In this document: in pieces, positions 45,537 to 57,147 of the stretch
Position numbering within the stretch: position 1 is the first letter of the stretch
Layout: every line of letters begins with the position of its first letter
Assembly (NCBI GenBank): GCA_013368445.1
Contig: JAACJO010000002.1
Location: 248,001 to 312,000 of the forward strand
DNA length: 64,000 bases
Reading direction: 5' to 3'
DNA from: Leucocoprinus leucothites
Lineage: Eukaryota; Basidiomycota; Agaricomycetes; Agaricales; Agaricaceae
Notes under the pieces: generated by a model
What the model saw: only the letters and a program-made list of their open reading frames with translations
What the model was told of the DNA's origin: nothing
Databases searched by the model: none
Made by a program: the position numbers and the translations under genes

Positions 45537-46307
45537 CGTGACATGCAAGGCTCGGTACTAAAAGGTGAACAAGTAGGGATGCCAAGAACTCTTCAGTTTT
45601 AGTCCGAGTCCATATTATATACGCTTGTCCGCTGTGATCTTGCCGAGGATGTGCTAGAAGCAAACAAGAGCCATTTAATTTATGAGAGGCGAGCTTTGTA
45701 GTACGTCATAGTCGATTCACCTATTGAAACAAGACATAGTATCTGTTTTTTGCCCAACGATACCAGAGAGGTCTGTTGGATTAGCAGTGCAGGAATCGTG
45801 TGCAATACACTTGCCCTCTTCCCCTTTCGTGTACCTCCAACCTTTCGTGGGGAATCACTGGCCCGAGCTAGTTATGCAAAAGCCGACGCCTACTATTGTA
45901 ATAACTCCGCAGTCTAGTGCTGATGGGTAACGCAACCAGTTAACCTTTCTGAGTACACGGCGGCTCAGAAGTGTGGAGGATTTCCAGAATCCGACACGGC
46001 GTCCTCTGACGGTATTAAACGTGACAAAATGCGCAGTGATTATCTTCCATTCTGCTCAGAAGCCTTCAAACGAGCACAGCAATCCTTCTGTCAACGGCCA
46101 TATGGTCCGTGAATGAATGAAATGATAGGGATCAACGTTTCAATAAAAGGCGAGAACACGAGAGGTTGGAGCCTGGAGGTGTGCGGAACGTGGTGAACGG
46201 GAGGAGGATATTAGTATGCTACTACATTAGGAACTGGACATTTGTTAAGCTTTTAAGCGCCAGTTAGGTAAGGATCGGGTAGTGCAAAAATAACCATCGG
46301 ATCTTCG
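45537..46307. other. Intergenic, upstream of the MFS gene
   Basis: Promoter region of the transporter gene, ending at the TA target duplication of the transposon. Nothing else recognised. Confidence 0.4.
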
Positions 46308-46309
46308 TA

Positions 46310-47123
46310 CAGTCGAGGACACTTAGAATCGACTAGTTTAGTCAAAGCAAGATTTCTCACGATCGGCTCGATAAAATTGCACAACAACTTGGCATGAGGC
46401 TCAGATCGATTTTAGACGCGTTTTGGCGTAGTTTTCATAATTTTCCTATGATTTTTTGGTCACTGCCAAAATTTTTCGGAAATTTACAGGAACATAAGTA
46501 GGGAAATACTGTTCCACTTATGGCCTCAAGACACATTATTGCTTGCCAGAAATCTTCCTGATATCATTCCGCTTGCAATATGCCCATTGGCAACTTTCTT
46601 TGCTTGATCAATACAATAAGTTGTCGCGAGCGCCTGACAAAGCACTTGATGACATCAGCTCGGCAGATGCCAAGTGCCTCTTCCTCCAAAGTCATCTCTT
46701 GAGGCTGCCTATAGAAGTGTTTACACCAGCCCAATACTTATTACAACACCAATAGTCGGTACTAATGTTCTTTCATACCCTCTTTTTGGGTGGCATGGAG
46801 CATAAGAATATTCTCATTGATTATTTAATTATTTAATTATGCAATATCGGCTCGATAAAATTGCGTGACATCTTGGAATCAGACATAGACTTTCAAAAGG
46901 AGTCGATTCCGCATGTTTTCGGAATTTTCCTATCGTTTTTTGACCTACTGCCAAATTTTTGGGGTCATTTACTTAAATGCCAATTTCCGAGACAACCGCT
47001 CGATAGAATTTTATGAGCCGAGGCTCATCCAAGAGCCCTTGATGAGATCTATCGTTTGATGGTATTTTCATCCAATTCCTATTACTTCGACTAAACTAGT
47101 CGACTCTAAGTGTCCTCGACTGT
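46310..47123. mobile_element. Non-autonomous Tc1/mariner-like DNA transposon (MITE-like)
   Basis: An 814-bp element bounded by about 40-bp terminal inverted repeats. The left end is CAGTCGAGGACACTTAGA and the right end is its reverse complement, with three mismatches over 40 bp. TA dinucleotides flank both ends (46308-46309 and 47124-47125), the target duplication expected of Tc1/mariner/pogo elements, and CAGT is a usual start of that superfamily. The interior is AT-rich and has internal repeats (CGGCTCGATAAAATTGC at 46363 and 46848, a related copy near 46999). The longest frame inside (46543-46755, 70 residues) has no DDE transposase motif, so movement would need a transposase supplied elsewhere. 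Confidence 0.85.
46363..47010. repeat. Internal direct repeats inside the transposon
   Basis: The word GGCTCGATAAAATTGC followed by a diverged 100-nt arm (TTTTCCTATxxTTTTTTGxxCxxCTGCCAAAxTTT) is present at about 46363-46490 and again at 46848-46970; a third short copy CGCTCGATAGAATTTT begins near 46998. They are about 485 bp apart. This suggests the element grew by internal duplication. Confidence 0.65.
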
Positions 47124-47290
47124 AGACAACGGCCTAATGAGATGAGGGCGGCAAGCTAAAGGTGCATCTTGTCATCGGAGCGAATTTGACTTTTCCTACC
47201 ACGCCGCCCACCTGTGGGGTGAAGTAATACTTTTCCCCAGCGACCTGCGTTCTGGGCCTTGTTGTCCGTCGTCATTAGCCTCGCATAAAC

Positions 47291-47779
47291 ATGAGCTTTA
47301 TCATGTTCGACAACACTAACCCGAACTCGAGCCAGGTCTCACTAGCACTAACGCTAATATTAATCGTCATTTCATATAGTGTTGTGTCAAGATGGACTCC
47401 TCGCTTATCCCTCCTGGCCACCGTCCACACTCATCTCCTCGTTCACCCTAGTTTTTTTCCTAGTTTGCGCCCCAATCTCATATATCTTTGGTCGTTGCGC
47501 CGCAGTACTCCCCTCGAAATCGGTTGCATGTTGACTTCGTTGCTCATCTTCCCCCATTTCTTATTTTCCGTCTTCCACCTTATTCTAATTGCCCCTGCAC
47601 AGGCTTTCGATTCTGCTTCTAGATTCCAAGTTTTACTTGTCGAGCTCGCTCTGCTGAGTGTAGATCTTGGAGAGTCGCTGCGAACGGCACCGATAACCAA
47701 AATATTCAAGGAAGATCAACTGTTTAATATTGCCAAGTACTGCCTAAAAGACCTACAACGATATGCAGCATGTGTATAA
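47291..47779 (+). CDS. Hypothetical small hydrophobic protein
   Basis: An open frame of 162 residues starting 165 nt beyond the transposon. It has hydrophobic stretches (VSLALTLILIVISYSVVS, LTSLLIFPHFLFSVFHLILI) that could be two membrane segments, and a soluble C-terminus (ITKIFKEDQLFNIAKYCLKD). No family is recognised and no introns are evident. It could be chance; codon use was not testable here. Confidence 0.3.
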   Translation: MSFIMFDNTNPNSSQVSLALTLILIVISYSVVSRWTPRLSLLATVHTHLLVHPSFFPSLRPNLIYLWSLRRSTPLEIGCMLTSLLIFPHFLFSVFHLILIAPAQAFDSASRFQVLLVELALLSVDLGESLRTAPITKIFKEDQLFNIAKYCLKDLQRYAACV

Positions 47780-48120
47780 AATGGGGAAGAAGTTCGATAT
47801 CAGGGAATAATAAGAATGAAATAGGGACGACGGTGCAAACGGAGCAGGAGAATAAGATAGATGAGGGGCATTACGCCTATTAAGTGGGTGGATCTACGAC
47901 TAGAGAAATGGATATAGCACACTGTTAGAAATCTAAAAAAAGAGCATGGCACATCGTAGGGAGAATAGGGAGAACCGAGTCAATCGGCTGTCATAATTAA
48001 AGAGCCTGGGTAAAAAAAAAACCATCAACATGGGAATTAGGGGACGTCAAGTCATAGGGGGAGGATATTGCGTTATGATACAAAATGCATGGTCAATCCG
48101 AAAGCAAGGGGAGGGTCGGA
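47780..48120. other. Convergent intergenic spacer
   Basis: Between the small hydrophobic frame and the minus-strand Ser/Pro-rich gene. An A9 tract lies near 48013. Nothing else recognised. Confidence 0.4.
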
Positions 48121-49098
48121 TCAGTTTTCTTTCATTTCCTCGTCAATCCGACTGCCAACCGTCACGTCCTTCGTGCAAGAGTAAGCCCGGTCCCTGCCCT
48201 TGGGCTTAACTGGAGGCAACGGTACATCCATGGACTCCGTGCGCTGGGTGAGAGGTGGGCGGGCCCCAGACTGCGAGAAGACTCCCTTCGAATTTGAAAA
48301 TATGGAAGTATCTTGGAAAAGGGATTTCGATTTTGTGTGTTTAATTGCTTCGGTTGGAAGAGCAGGTAGAGGAGCAGTTGGTGGTGGTAAAGGTGCAGGC
48401 ACCGACACAAGTCTACGTGCTGCTCTGCGAGGTCTATTATACCGTGATAAGTGTCAAAGTTCAAAGGGTGGGAGCGCAAAGGTAGAAGTAGCCACTTACC
48501 GGAACATGCTAGTGATAGAAGAAGTTCCAATGCTTCCACTCCGCATTCTACCAAAAAGACTGGTGTTCTGAGAAGCGGCGTTAGGGACATCGCAAGTCTC
48601 CGCAGTCGAGGGTGCACCCCAGCCAAGGAAACTCAAACTCCCGCTGCGGCTACGACCCATAGAGCCCGTCGTAGGCAGGGGAGGTAGGCGCTGTTGGACA
48701 TGCAGTGCATTACCGGCATTCCTTTGTGGCGATTTGATGGCGTTCATAGGCGAAGTGCCAATATTAACACTGGAACGGCGCTTGCGAAGGCGCGGCCGCT
48801 GTCCCTGATGGACTGTGGAAGCCACTGAGCCAGAACGAGACCTTCCACCAGCGCTGGTAGCCACAGCCATTGGCACCCGAGCGGAATCGGCGTCCATTGT
48901 GATATCCAGATCCTCAATGTCGCTGTCATCCTCCATCGGCACTGGAGATGAACTCCGTGTAGCCCCAGGAGACGAAGTTGCCAAACCCGGGGGTGACGGG
49001 TGCGGACCCGGTGACGAGGGTGGTGAACGTGTCTTGGAGTGTAAGTGAGTTGGAGCGAGGAGACCAGAAGAGAAAAAGGCAGAGTATGTCGTGGCCAT
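48121..49098 (-). CDS. Ser/Pro/Arg-rich disordered protein
   Basis: Exons 49098-48500 and 48433-48121 (canonical GTAAGT donor) give 303 residues. The protein is low complexity: proline-rich N-terminus (SPPSSPGPHPSPPG), a short acidic stretch (MEDDSDIEDLDITMDADS), repeated R-S-R-S-G-S motifs (GGRSRSGSVAS, MGRSRSGSLSF, GRMRSGSIGTS) that look like basic-directed kinase sites, and a Pro-rich C-terminal half (APLPPPTAPLPALP). No folded domain is visible. A phosphorylated regulatory or signalling scaffold is possible but not supported further. The start at 49098 is the first ATG in frame. Confidence 0.65.
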
Positions 49099-49929
49099 GG
49101 TCGAGAGATGAGAAAAGGTGGTGTTCAAGCGCAATTTGAACCAACAAAGCTACAGAAAGGAGAAGTAATTAATCAGACGGGCGCACCTCCTATTGCTGGA
49201 ATTTAGACTCACCTACTCAAAGCCAGAATGTAGAAGAAGAAAGTAAGAGTTGAAGAGCAAGTTGTGGACGCTGTGGGTGCAGGTAAAAGAAACGCAGCAG
49301 GCTTGGCAAACCCAATATTGTAGTTTTCCAAATGGGCCTAACAACGCGTCTACAACCAACTCCGACTCGAACACTGATCTTCCGTGAGTCACGTGTCAGG
49401 AACATTTCCAATTACAATCCGGCCTCTAGACCAGACCTGGCAGCTTTCTCGGCTCCCGATACTCGTTGCATGGCAACATTAATGGGTCAATTTCAAGTTC
49501 AATTCAGTTGCTTTTCACTTGAATCTTCATGTCCCTCTGTTTTTCGGCTGGACCAATATGCCAGGTCGCAATCGTGACGGACGCGGCCAAGGCTCAGTGG
49601 CCCAACATGTCAAATGGCAACGGAAGTGTCAAGGCAGTGAGTCGGACCATGACAACAAATGTCACATTTGTGCGCAGGAGTCAGGAAGAAAAGGGTTTGT
49701 GGCAACCTTAGTCTTGAGTCTAAATCCACAAAACGTCAGGGGTGGGTGCTCCCTAGGCTCCTATTATAGCTTGAGCACGGAGTTGTGTAATGGATAGTCC
49801 AACGTACACTTGCCTAGCCCCAATGGCCAATGTAGGTCAAACTCGAAGGATATCCTTTGGTCTGTCAAACGACGGAAGGTCACCCTCGTGTCATGACTGC
49901 GGGGGGATGGGCTATCTGATAGTGACTAG
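49099..49929. other. Intergenic spacer
   Basis: Upstream of the Ser/Pro-rich gene, extending to the methyltransferase relic. Nothing recognised. Confidence 0.35.
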
Positions 49930-50055
49930 AGCTTGAATATGGACTTTTCCTCCTGTTATTTAGTGGTTTATATTCCAACGAAATGGAAAAACAGGCTCAA
50001 CAAATGATAGGGCAGTCACTAGAGTTCGAGTTCCCCAACGTCGGTTGTGGGCCGA
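49930..50055 (+). pseudogene. Methyltransferase fragment (relic of the downstream gene)
   Basis: Reads LEYGLFLLLFSGLYSNEMEK then QQMIGQSLEF and NVGCGPS, which aligns with the intact gene downstream: LELQHQICVLRFGGLYPEEI then QHLMTQRDSE and DVGCGSS. Flanking DNA words also match (GATAGTGACT here, GATAGCGACT there). The match is limited to this one exon and no open gene surrounds it, so it is a partial, decayed duplicate about 600 bp upstream of the intact exon. Confidence 0.6.
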
Positions 50056-50544
50056 GCCGGGACCTGACGTCGTGTGCCATAGATCAATTATATGCCTAAC
50101 TGATCATCCCGCCTTATGTTCATCTACCTATGTTAGTGATACTGTGAGCGCGTTGTATACCAACGACCTTGGTCGCTTAATGGGCTATGCGCGGAAGACC
50201 GTTACCAGAAGAGGAGGCATGCGGGCAACACGAGGCAAAACACTACTTTAATCAACTTCGGTTTATGTACTTTAGGTATAACCGGACATCGACATCTTCA
50301 ACGACAAGCTCTGGTCAATTACGAGTCTATACTCCCGTTTTTACCACTACGATGGATGTCGATGAGGCACGACTGGAGGTGCGATCTATCAATCACTCAT
50401 CATCTACTTTCGAGATGCTGATCTTTCGTCTCCTTCATCATGATCATAGAAGACATACAGCTTTCCAAAGGGAAATGCTGATGTTGAGGTACGAAATTTG
50501 ATATCACCATCAAGAAGAATGTCTTCAACCAAACGACCCGATAG

Positions 50545-51721
50545 CGACTGGAACTTCAACATCAAATATGTGTTCTGCGATTCGGTGGTTTATATCCGGA
50601 GGAAATTGAAGGACAAGTTCAACACCTGATGACGCAGCGAGACTCTGAGGTTCTTGATGTAGGGTGTGGGTCGAGTCCTATCTGGTGAGGGATACCGTCT
50701 GATGCGAGCGGGTCTGTCGATCTAATCAAGGTTATACTAGGAGCACTCAGATGGCCAAGCGTTTCCCGAAAGTAAATATAACTGGTCTGGATCTAGCACC
50801 GCTTACTGATGGGTGAGGCAAAATCGTATATGATCTCGTCACGTTAGTTAACTGAAGCTCGGGGGCCAGAGAATATCCCAAAAACTTTAGGTTAGGATCT
50901 GGCGTCTGATAAACCGAAGTATCCACATAATAATACGATTAGACAGCTTCGTTCGCCACGACCTTACCAAGGGTTTTCCCGATGAATATAAGAACCGGTT
51001 CAGTATCCTCCACTGTAGATTAGTTTGCCAACAGGTGTGTGTTAATACTCGACGAAAAGCCGCAGCACTGACTCACTCCTAACAGTTCCCTGATCCACCG
51101 ATGTTGATAAAAGGCATGGCCGACTGCTTAAAACCAAGTAAGCACTTTTCATCGATCCAGTTTCCGCAGCTGAACAATTCTTCAGATGGGCTTCTACTCC
51201 TGATTGATGGAGGCGGCCAGACATACGGACAAGATAAAAAACCAGTCACACCATTCAAATACGATCCCTCGCGTAGCATTACCGAAAATCTCAAAAATAC
51301 AGAAGGGGGCTCATGGCATGCAGGGTGGTTCGCTGAGCTTGGAAGGGGAGTGCGTAGCCCGACGTTTAAGCCGCCACCTGAGTTGATCAGGCAAACTCCT
51401 TTGAAAGAGATCATGTCGCAAGAATATCTTGTTCCATATGGGTGGGAAGGAGGTGGCATCAGAAATGGAAAGAAACTTGGAGACCTGATGATGAAAAATG
51501 CCGAGGTATTACTTCTTAAAATCATCTCCGCCCTTTTAACATGAAGTAGCTCATTATAAGGGTTCTAGACCGTGTATAAATTCAGTCCAGCGATATTGGC
51601 CAGGCTGAACGATTTACCTGACGAGATAAAGAAAGCGCTGGTGACGAAGGGTTTCCAGGAGTTGAAGGGTCGTAAAATGTATATACACTTGTGGTATACG
51701 GTTGGGATGAGGTCCGAATGA
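50545..51721 (+). CDS. SAM-dependent methyltransferase-like protein (5' exon unresolved)
   Basis: Exons 50545-50684, 50741-50812, 50896-51034, 51086-51137, 51186-51505 and 51569-51721 join in frame for about 291 residues. Class I methyltransferase motif I is VLDVGCGSS, followed after an intron by MAKRFPKVNITGLDLAP (motif II acidic Asp). Motif IV region reads KNRFSILHCRLVCQQ, then DCLKPNGLLLLIDGGGQTYG (post-motif strands) and the C-terminal KMYIHLWYTVGM. This layout is that of the large agaricomycete family of stand-alone methyltransferases related to UbiE/LaeA-type enzymes; the substrate is unknown. The N-terminal exon is unresolved: an ATG-started frame at 50352-50498 is the best candidate but its donor phase does not match. 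Motif between exons B and C is weak, so some decay cannot be excluded. Confidence 0.72.
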
Positions 51722-52218
51722 TGAGAATGTACTATTCCTCTGGGTTCACGAGTTTTTGTAACATCATGGGATTACACTTTTATTAGCTGATATGGGTGTA
51801 CAATAAATACTAGGCCGACTTGGGCGAACAGAGACGAAACGGGAGATCAACTCCCGTGACAGATGTTGGGTACGACTACCTCGAGAAATCAATTCTCAGG
51901 TGATATGGGAAGAGATGTGTAAAGGCTGGAGAGACTCCCATGCTCGCATGGGCGCTGAGGACTGAGCGCTGTGATGCTCTACTTCATGAGAGCGTACGCG
52001 CCGGGAGTGACGGGACAACGAGTTCGGAACGCGAATCAAGCAGCGCATCTAGCACTGAAACTCGAAAGCATGTGAATCCAAAGGTTGCCCGCTAAATGAG
52101 CTGAGAAGGAAGCAGGGTAAAGGCCGCCATAGAGGGTTATACTTCATTGCTCTTCCACTGTGAAGCTGGGTGGTGGGTGGACTAATGTTTCCAAGAATCG
52201 AGTCAGGAAAAGTGAGGT
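51722..52218. other. Convergent intergenic spacer
   Basis: 3' regions of the methyltransferase gene and a 4-TM protein gene. Nothing recognised. Confidence 0.4.
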
Positions 52219-52950
52219 TTAAGCGTAAGGCAGCGGGGAACTTACGTCTGGTGAAGCAAAACCATACTCCATCTCTTCCCTCTTCTCGTCTTCATGCTTC
52301 GAAATCGCACTCCTGCCCTTTACACAGAGCACAAGCATGACAAAGTTCAGAAGCGACAACACAGCCAAGAACGTGCACTGGGCTTTCTGAACCTTGATAT
52401 TCCAAGGAAACGTCATGCCCTTTGCTCTCTCTGTCGGAAGCAAAAACTTCGCCCCATGGATCGTAAGCTCCACCGTCATGAACAATCCAACAGCAGTGAT
52501 CAAGGTGAGAACGATGATGGCAAACAGCGACAAAGCAGAGTAAAACACTCCGGACGGGATGGTGCTGTCGATGTTCAGTTGACCTTTGGTCATACCAGGA
52601 ATGGTAATCACAACTGGCGAATGGGAGCTGGGTCGCCTGTTAGGTGTGAGTTTTTCGGGATCATACGGAGGAGGGCTATATGTCGGGGAAGGGGTGATTG
52701 GCATTTTCACATTGGAGAGGATGAGCTTCTTGAATGTGACGCCATGTCGGGTGACGGGTGTGGCGCGGCTTCTTCGCCAGTTGAGGTAGAGGACGGCGAG
52801 GTGGTAGAGAAGGGTTAAAACACCAGCGGATCCGTTAATCCAGATGGAGAGGATGCCAAAGTTGACTGTGGCTAAACCTGTGACCACAGCGCTTATAATG
52901 ACTGAAAAGCAGTGAAGAAAAGTTGTTGAAGTGAAAGAGCGGGTCGACAT
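52219..52950 (-). CDS. Four-TM membrane protein (paralogue 1)
   Basis: About 243 residues. Hydrophobic segments: LHCFSVIISAVVTGLATVNF, SAGVLTLLYHLAVLYLNW, YSALSLFAIIVLTLITAVGL and CTFLAVLSLLNFVMLVLCV. A Pro/Ser-rich loop (ITPSPTYSPPPYDPEKL) separates TM2 from TM3. Layout and motifs (YHLAVLYLNWRRSR after TM2, CVKGRSA after TM4) match the gene at 58132-59207 (FYHLLVVVLAWFRMSR, CVKGQRQ), so the two are distant paralogues. The 3' end is ambiguous: a strong GTAAGT donor at the GFASPD codon could splice to a CACAG acceptor and give a few other residues instead of VSSPLPYA. Function unknown. Confidence 0.68.
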   Translation of the reverse strand: MSTRSFTSTTFLHCFSVIISAVVTGLATVNFGILSIWINGSAGVLTLLYHLAVLYLNWRRSRATPVTRHGVTFKKLILSNVKMPITPSPTYSPPPYDPEKLTPNRRPSSHSPVVITIPGMTKGQLNIDSTIPSGVFYSALSLFAIIVLTLITAVGLFMTVELTIHGAKFLLPTERAKGMTFPWNIKVQKAQCTFLAVLSLLNFVMLVLCVKGRSAISKHEDEKREEMEYGFASPDVSSPLPYA

Positions 52951-54129
52951 TGTGTGAAAGAAGATGTGGTGGGATGAAAAGAGTCCAAAGATGATATAAA
53001 GAACGAATTCAATAAGAGTTATTCAGCAAAAGAGAGAGAAGCGCGTAAAACCGGAGGCTCAGCCAACGGGATGAAACAAGGAATAAAACGAAGTGGAGGG
53101 GGGCAAAGAGGAAGCAGCCGTTAACTCGACCCTTGTATCACTTTTATGTTCCACCATCACCTTTTGCCAACGCGTAAGAACAGGCCAGCAAGCGATCCAT
53201 ATCCTCCCCGTATTGCAATTTTTAGACTAGATGGGAAGATGTCTCTCAGATGCAGAGTTTTAGTTCGACATATCGTGATTTGAGACGTGATTGGGGCCAG
53301 GGGGCCATCAGTGATTTGATTGTTCAACATGTGTACCGCCTCCCCCGATATGCCACGAAAGGATAGGTGCTCCTGACAGAATCGTTTGACGAGACACGTC
53401 GCAGTCCAAACGGAGAGGGAAATAGTGGAGGCCCATGTGTGATTTTCCTTTCTATTGGATGGGCACCTATCGGCACTTGACATTTGAATTAGCATTCAAC
53501 GCCGTCGAGTCCGAAGTCTTTCAGAGAGCAAGCGCCGGTGGGGGATCAAATGTATATTTAGCGTCATGAGCCCATAACAGTGATATTTTTGTAACTAGCC
53601 GAGTGGGGGGTTGTAGGATGATCGATGATTGCCCGAGGTCGCGCAGGACTTAATGAGCTATAGTAATGGCTTATGAGCGCCGTAAAAGACAGCAAGGGTA
53701 GGCCTATCCTCTGTCAAAAACCTCATATCAAGCGTTTGAAAGCCCGAGCACAAGAAATGTTCAGCGCATAGGGCGTCAGTTGAGGGAGCAGGAGTAGTTG
53801 TTACTTGTGAGAAAAAGATGTGATGAAAGTCTAAGCGAGAGAACAATCGGAGTTCAAAATATCACACTGATTGAAGGGTATCGGGACTTGCCGCTTGAGT
53901 CGATTTCTATCAGACTTTCTGGTTACTTTGCGATTTGTGCAAGACGTGCAATGATTAACATTACGAAAATAAACTATGTATCTACCGAAAATCCAACGAC
54001 AACTGACTGTTCCGGGGTATGGGTACTGCTTCAAGTCCAAGTACTACTACTGGGCCGACAGTCAAATGCTCAACACAATAGTCTAGCTTTCTAAGTACGG
54101 GTTGAACGTTCAGATTCGTGAGGAAGTCA
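52951..54129. other. Intergenic, 1.2 kb
   Basis: Promoter of the 4-TM gene and 3' region of ERG1, both minus. A 112-residue minus-strand frame at 53157-53495 has no recognisable motif. Nothing else recognised. Confidence 0.35.
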
Positions 54130-55824
54130 TTAAAGTACTTGTTGTAGCGTCCAAGCAAAACTTGCAACTATGGCGCCGACGGCGAGCGTAGATTGGAGTA
54201 ACACTTTATTTCCCGCTTGAGGATCGTCTGGCGACCACCAGCGAATTTCTGACCAAAGAAGAGGACCGAAGACGACACACGCCGTCCAAAACTGCAGAGA
54301 AAGCAAACCGGCGATCATCAGCAACTCTATTTTGAATCCAAAACAACGCAAGACATACCACGCGCACGCTCTTGATTGCCAGGAAAGGATATTGGTCTAT
54401 CGTCGCAACAGCGTAAACAGGTTTCTCATTTGGCGCGGAAATAAGCTGGGGATGCGTGAACATCACCCAGATCGAGTAGAAAGCGACGGAAAAGAAGTGG
54501 TTGGCGAGGAGAACAGGGGAGGGGGCGATACCGGAGAGGAGGGAGACTGGACCATTGATGCATTCGCCACCGCGTTCAAAGTACTTGAAGCACCCTGTTC
54601 TTAGTACGGCAAGGTTCTCGTCTAACGGTTTAGAGTCAGCAGTTTGTATGCGGGAGATACTGCTGATCACGCACCATCTGCACCAAAGAGGTCATACAAA
54701 GCCACAGAAAGGATATTCACAGTCGAAGCAAGAGGTTTTCTCTGCCAGTGCCAACTGCTGAGCATTCGTTGAATGCTAGGCCAATCACTCCAGTCATCGA
54801 CTTGGCCGAGTAGTGATCGTAGCAGAACTACGTCACTCAGAGCAACAGTCATACCACCGCCGGTGAGAGGATGTCGCATGTTCCATGCATCACCGATGAG
54901 AATGGCACCAGCTTTGGATGTGGAGGTACCCTGGGAGACTGGAGGGAGGAAGGAGTTCGGCATGCGCCTTATACGATCCTTGTCGAGTGCTTTGTGGATG
55001 GCAGTGTGGAGTGAAGATGGTAATTGAGGGACGACGTGGGTGAGGATATGTGTCTACCAAGGCGACATCAGTAGACGAAAAGCTCAAGAAGGGATGCGAC
55101 ACACCTTAAGATCGGCAGGTAGGGGTTGCTTGATGTCCATGAGTATCCGCGTGTCGTGTTCGGAGATTTGATACATAAGCACCGGGCCAGAGCCTTTGAT
55201 GAGAGCGACTGTGCCGTGCTTGGGTATTGGTAGTGTGACGTCTTTAAGAATTGCACCACAGAATTGACTTTTTGTCACCGGTTTAGCCAGCGCACGCCCC
55301 ATGACAGAGCTACGGAAATTTGAGAAACACCCATCGGCGATGATGACAATGTCTGCACGGTATTCGTCCTTGAATTCCTGCTCTTCTGTTTTCCGTGTCG
55401 CCTTCACTCCCACAACGCGACCACCATCCTCTATCAGCTCCGTCGCCGTCGCCTCAATTAGATCTACACCTTCCGCACGTTTTACAGCAGCCCGAAGCGA
55501 CATGATGAAGCGTCCATGGTGAAAACTTCGACCTTCATACCCATTAGGGTAAGGTATGTGCACTGACTTGCCAGAGTCAAGTACGCAATAACCAAGCGCC
55601 GGAATCGCGTCAAAACCCTCCAGACAATCTTCAAGGCCCAATTTACGAAGTGCAATTACACCTCCTGGTTGTAGTAGTTCACCGACTATTCGGTCAGGTT
55701 CCGCGAGTGATCGCTCTAGTAAAGCAATCCGGGGTTTCTTGGCTCGATGTAGTGTTGAAAGGCCGTGAGCAAGTGCGGGTCCAGCAATGCCCGCACCGAC
55801 AATGAGGACGTCGTAACGGGACAT
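54130..55824 (-). CDS. ERG1: Squalene monooxygenase (squalene epoxidase)
   Basis: Exons 55824-55105, 55053-54675, 54621-54359 and 54291-54130 give 507 residues, the normal fungal length. The N-terminal FAD dinucleotide fold is MSRYDVLIVGAGIAGPALA, with GELLQPGGV and FHHGRFI (substrate side), and the second FAD motif GDAWNMRHPLTGGGMTVALS is intact. A third block DENLAVLRTGCFKYFERGGE is the typical C-terminal domain. Hydrophobic C-terminal segments (FFSVAFYSIWVMF, LAVGAIVASFAWTLQQVL) anchor the enzyme on ER membrane and lipid droplets. It converts squalene to 2,3-oxidosqualene in ergosterol synthesis, with NADPH-cytochrome P450 reductase. Terbinafine target. Confidence 0.96.
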
Positions 55825-56431
55825 TTTGAGGGTAAAGCTAGCGAGACGGATGGTTTGTGATGAAAATGGGCGACGTGAAGAAGTGGTCCCATTTCATGAG
55901 CTAGCATTTGATTACCTTTTCGGGAAATTCCAGACCACGCTCCAGATATTACCCAGAGGCGCCGAGACCTACATAGGGCGCGGATATGTTACAATAAGGA
56001 GATCACCCCGGGTGAAAAGAGAAAAACACAAAATTTGGACTACGCAAGAAGGAGCGAGGAGAGAGGGAGAAAGTAGACCAAAAATGAAAAGAAAGTAATT
56101 CCTTTCTCCAGAGGAGAAGTAGTTCCAAAGATTGATACGCAGCATTAGATGAGGAACCTACACGGAATCCCCTAGTAAAAGGCGAGGGGATTGTCTGATT
56201 GAAGATTCCTCTGCTGCCACAATAATGGATCTGATTTCTCTTGGGCACTGTACGATGTCTTGCATTTTGTTCAGTCCGCGGGGTAGCTCCACGTGATGCC
56301 CTGATATAGACGCTTCACGGGTCATCTTCCTTGACACAATAGTGTTGGCTTTCCTTGCCACTGCGATAAGCTCCCAAGGTTCTTCACCGCTGTCGGCTTT
56401 ACTTCATCAATAGTAACTCTCTGCAAATACC
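55825..56431. promoter_or_regulatory. Divergent promoter region between ERG1 and cytidine deaminase
   Basis: A 607-bp shared upstream region between two head-to-head genes. I see no certain TATA boxes. Sterol-response elements (SRE-type) were not checked base by base; none was obvious. Confidence 0.45.

Positions 56432-57147
<716 letters not shown>

Noticed and set aside
46543..46755. 70-residue frame inside the transposon as a possible transposase
   Set aside because: Too short and without DDE residues or a helix-turn-helix motif.
50352..50516. ATG-started frame as first exon of the methyltransferase
   Set aside because: Its only GT donor is in phase 2 whereas the next exon needs phase 0; kept only as a possible candidate.
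53157..53495. 112-residue minus-strand frame
   Set aside because: No motif, no plausible exon partners, lies in the promoter region of the 4-TM gene.
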